Position numbers and translations under genes: made by a program. This document shows positions 5,821-7,075 of a stretch of DNA of 7,075 nucleotides, piece after piece. The number at the start of each line of letters is the position of its first letter. Position 1 is the stretch's first letter. The notes under the pieces are model-generated. The model made no database searches. It had not been told where the DNA came from and was given only the letters and a program-made list of their open reading frames with translations. Source of the stretch: an uncultured Lachnospiraceae bacterium (GTDB lineage: Bacteria > Bacillota > Clostridia > Lachnospirales > Lachnospiraceae); assembly GCA_934370915.1 (NCBI GenBank), contig CAKRNI010000129.1, positions 1 through 7,075 of the forward strand. The letters are read 5' to 3'.

Positions 5821-5879
5821 AAAAACGCCTGACGTTTTTCAGACCACCTCACAGGTCCGAATAAACGTCAGGCGTTTTT
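5821..5879 (-). terminator. Perfect long-stem terminator downstream of prs
   Basis: The arms at 5821-5837 and 5863-5879 are a perfect 17-bp inverted repeat (core ACGCCTGACGT) around a 25-base loop that itself has a 4-bp GACC/GGTC stem. The stem starts directly after the prs stop codon (5882-5880), and its 3' side ends in TTTTT on the - strand. On the + strand it also ends in a T run, so it is potentially bidirectional, but no + strand gene lies upstream of it. It isolates prs from rpoN. Confidence 0.92.
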
Positions 5880-7058
5880 TTATCTCTCTCCTGCGCGATA
5901 CTTCGCCAGAACCCGGTTGATTCTTCCGGTCGGGTTCAGAAGCTCGCTCAAGGATGCGTCATGGTTTAAATTATCGATGATAAGAGCAATGTATTTACTC
6001 ATATCCACGTTGATGTAGTACGGCTTGGAAAGCAGTTCCGGTGTCTGATAGATAAGGTTTGTTGTCAGAACCCGGTCGATAATGCCGTTCTCATAGTATT
6101 CGTCGAATTTCTTTAATCCGCCTGTAAAGAGACCGAATGTCGTACAGATGAAGACCTTTCTTGCCTTCATTCTCTTTAACTCTTTTGCGGTGTCGAGCAT
6201 GCTCTCACCGGAGGAGATCATATCGTCAACGATGATCACGTCCTTGCCCTCCACGCTTGCGCCGAGGAACTCATGGGCAACGATCGGGTTGCGGCCGTTG
6301 ATGATCTTTGTGTAGTCACGTCTCTTGTAGAACATACCGAGATCCAGTCCGAGAACGTTTGCGAAGAAGACTGCGCGTCCCATACCGCCTTCATCCGGGC
6401 TGATGACCATCATGTGGTCACTGTCGATCTCAAGCTCTTTCTCGTTCTTTAACAGGTATTTGATAAACTGGTAGATCGGCTGTACCGTCTCAAAGCCCTT
6501 TAACGGGATCGCATTCTGGACGCGCGGATCATGCGCATCGAACGTGATGATGTTCTCAACGCCCATGTCGACGAGCTCGCGGAGCGCCATCGCGCAGTCT
6601 AAGGACTCACGACCGGTTCTCTTATGCTGACGGCTCTCATAGAGGAATGGCATGATCACATTGATCCTTCTGCCCTTTCCGCCTACGGCTGCGATCACAC
6701 GCTTTAAGTCCTGATAGTGGTCATCCGGAGACATATGGTTCTTTAAGCCATTCATCGAGTATGTCATGTTATAGTTGCAGACATCTACCATAATATAGAG
6801 GTCATCGCCGCGGACAGACTCCGTCAGTTCTCCCTTCGCTTCACCGGAGCCGAAACGCGGAGTCTTTGCGCCGATAATATAGGAATCTCTCTGGTATCCA
6901 GCAAAAGCAATCGTGGTCTTGTGCTCACTCTCTCTTTCTTTTCTCCACTCGACCAGCCAGGCATCTACCTTCTTACCCAGATCCTCACAGCTTTTCAGCG
7001 GAATCAGACCTAATGGTCCAACCGGTATTGTCTCAATCTGCTTTTCTTCGTACAGCAT
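5880..7058 (-). CDS. prs: Ribose-phosphate pyrophosphokinase (PRPP synthetase), long clostridial form
   Basis: It makes PRPP from ribose 5-phosphate and ATP for purine, pyrimidine, NAD, histidine and tryptophan synthesis in the cytoplasm. At 392 residues it is about 75 longer than classical PRPP synthetases. Most of the extra length is an N-terminal segment and insertions around residues 100-125. The catalytic landmarks remain: ESVRGDDLY in the N-terminal domain, RQHKR from Arg143 (classical RQDRK), DAHD at 174-177 (classical DLHA), SPDEGG (classical SPDHGG), KRR at 245-247, and the PRPP loop VDDMISSGES at 277-286. The start at 7058 has GGGAGG 7 bases upstream. Its promoter lies beyond the window. 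Such long versions occur in Lachnospiraceae and relatives. The altered RQH and DAHD motifs mean that kinetics or ADP/phosphate control may differ from the classical enzyme. Confidence 0.93.
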   Translation of the reverse strand: MLYEEKQIETIPVGPLGLIPLKSCEDLGKKVDAWLVEWRKERESEHKTTIAFAGYQRDSYIIGAKTPRFGSGEAKGELTESVRGDDLYIMVDVCNYNMTYSMNGLKNHMSPDDHYQDLKRVIAAVGGKGRRINVIMPFLYESRQHKRTGRESLDCAMALRELVDMGVENIITFDAHDPRVQNAIPLKGFETVQPIYQFIKYLLKNEKELEIDSDHMMVISPDEGGMGRAVFFANVLGLDLGMFYKRRDYTKIINGRNPIVAHEFLGASVEGKDVIIVDDMISSGESMLDTAKELKRMKARKVFICTTFGLFTGGLKKFDEYYENGIIDRVLTTNLIYQTPELLSKPYYINVDMSKYIALIIDNLNHDASLSELLNPTGRINRVLAKYRAGER

Positions 7059-7075
7059 TCCTGTTCCTCCCTGAT

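Noticed and set aside
1..7075. CRISPR array, tRNA, rRNA, or phage-defence or toxin-antitoxin system
   Set aside because: No regularly spaced repeats, no cloverleaf or rRNA-like sequence, and no gene with defence or toxin motifs were seen on either strand.

Overview
The window looks like a Clostridia (Firmicutes) chromosome, most likely Lachnospiraceae-like. The grounds are strong purine-rich Shine-Dalgarno sites, consensus sigma-A promoter elements, a long-form PRPP synthetase, an AroF/G-type DAHP synthase, and a block of conjugative-element accessory genes common in gut Clostridia. This assignment rests on recognising protein families by eye; no search was run.

Left block (about 1-2140, + strand) reads as the tail of an integrative/mobilisable element. 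It holds the C-terminal half of an ABC exporter with its ATPase domain, a small cysteine-rich KTR protein coupled to it, and a strong intrinsic terminator whose 5' arm contains the KTR stop codon. A 370-base control-like stretch with chained inverted repeats follows, then a short sigma-70 region-4 protein with a doubtful start and an overlapping Orf8-like helix-turn-helix protein. In Tn916-like elements this pair normally precedes excision/integration or mobilisation genes. None are present here: the element ends within about 250 bases of the HTH gene, next to a hairpin at 2053-2093.

Right block (2261-7058, all - strand) is ordinary housekeeping DNA. In transcription order (right to left) it holds prs (PRPP synthetase), a perfect 17-bp-arm terminator, rpoN (sigma-54) with its own extended -10 promoter, a DUF554/YqgA-like membrane protein, and a type I DAHP synthase with its own promoter and a 170-base leader. 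PRPP and DAHP are both early metabolites of aromatic amino-acid synthesis (PRPP feeds tryptophan and histidine), but the intervening terminator and separate promoters argue against one operon.

I found no convincing new multi-gene system. The points most worth checking are the abrupt junction between mobile-element and core DNA, the damaged-looking 5' end of the sigma gene, the chained inverted repeats at 1293-1357, the hairpin at 2053-2093, and the hairpin at the very start of the aroF transcript.
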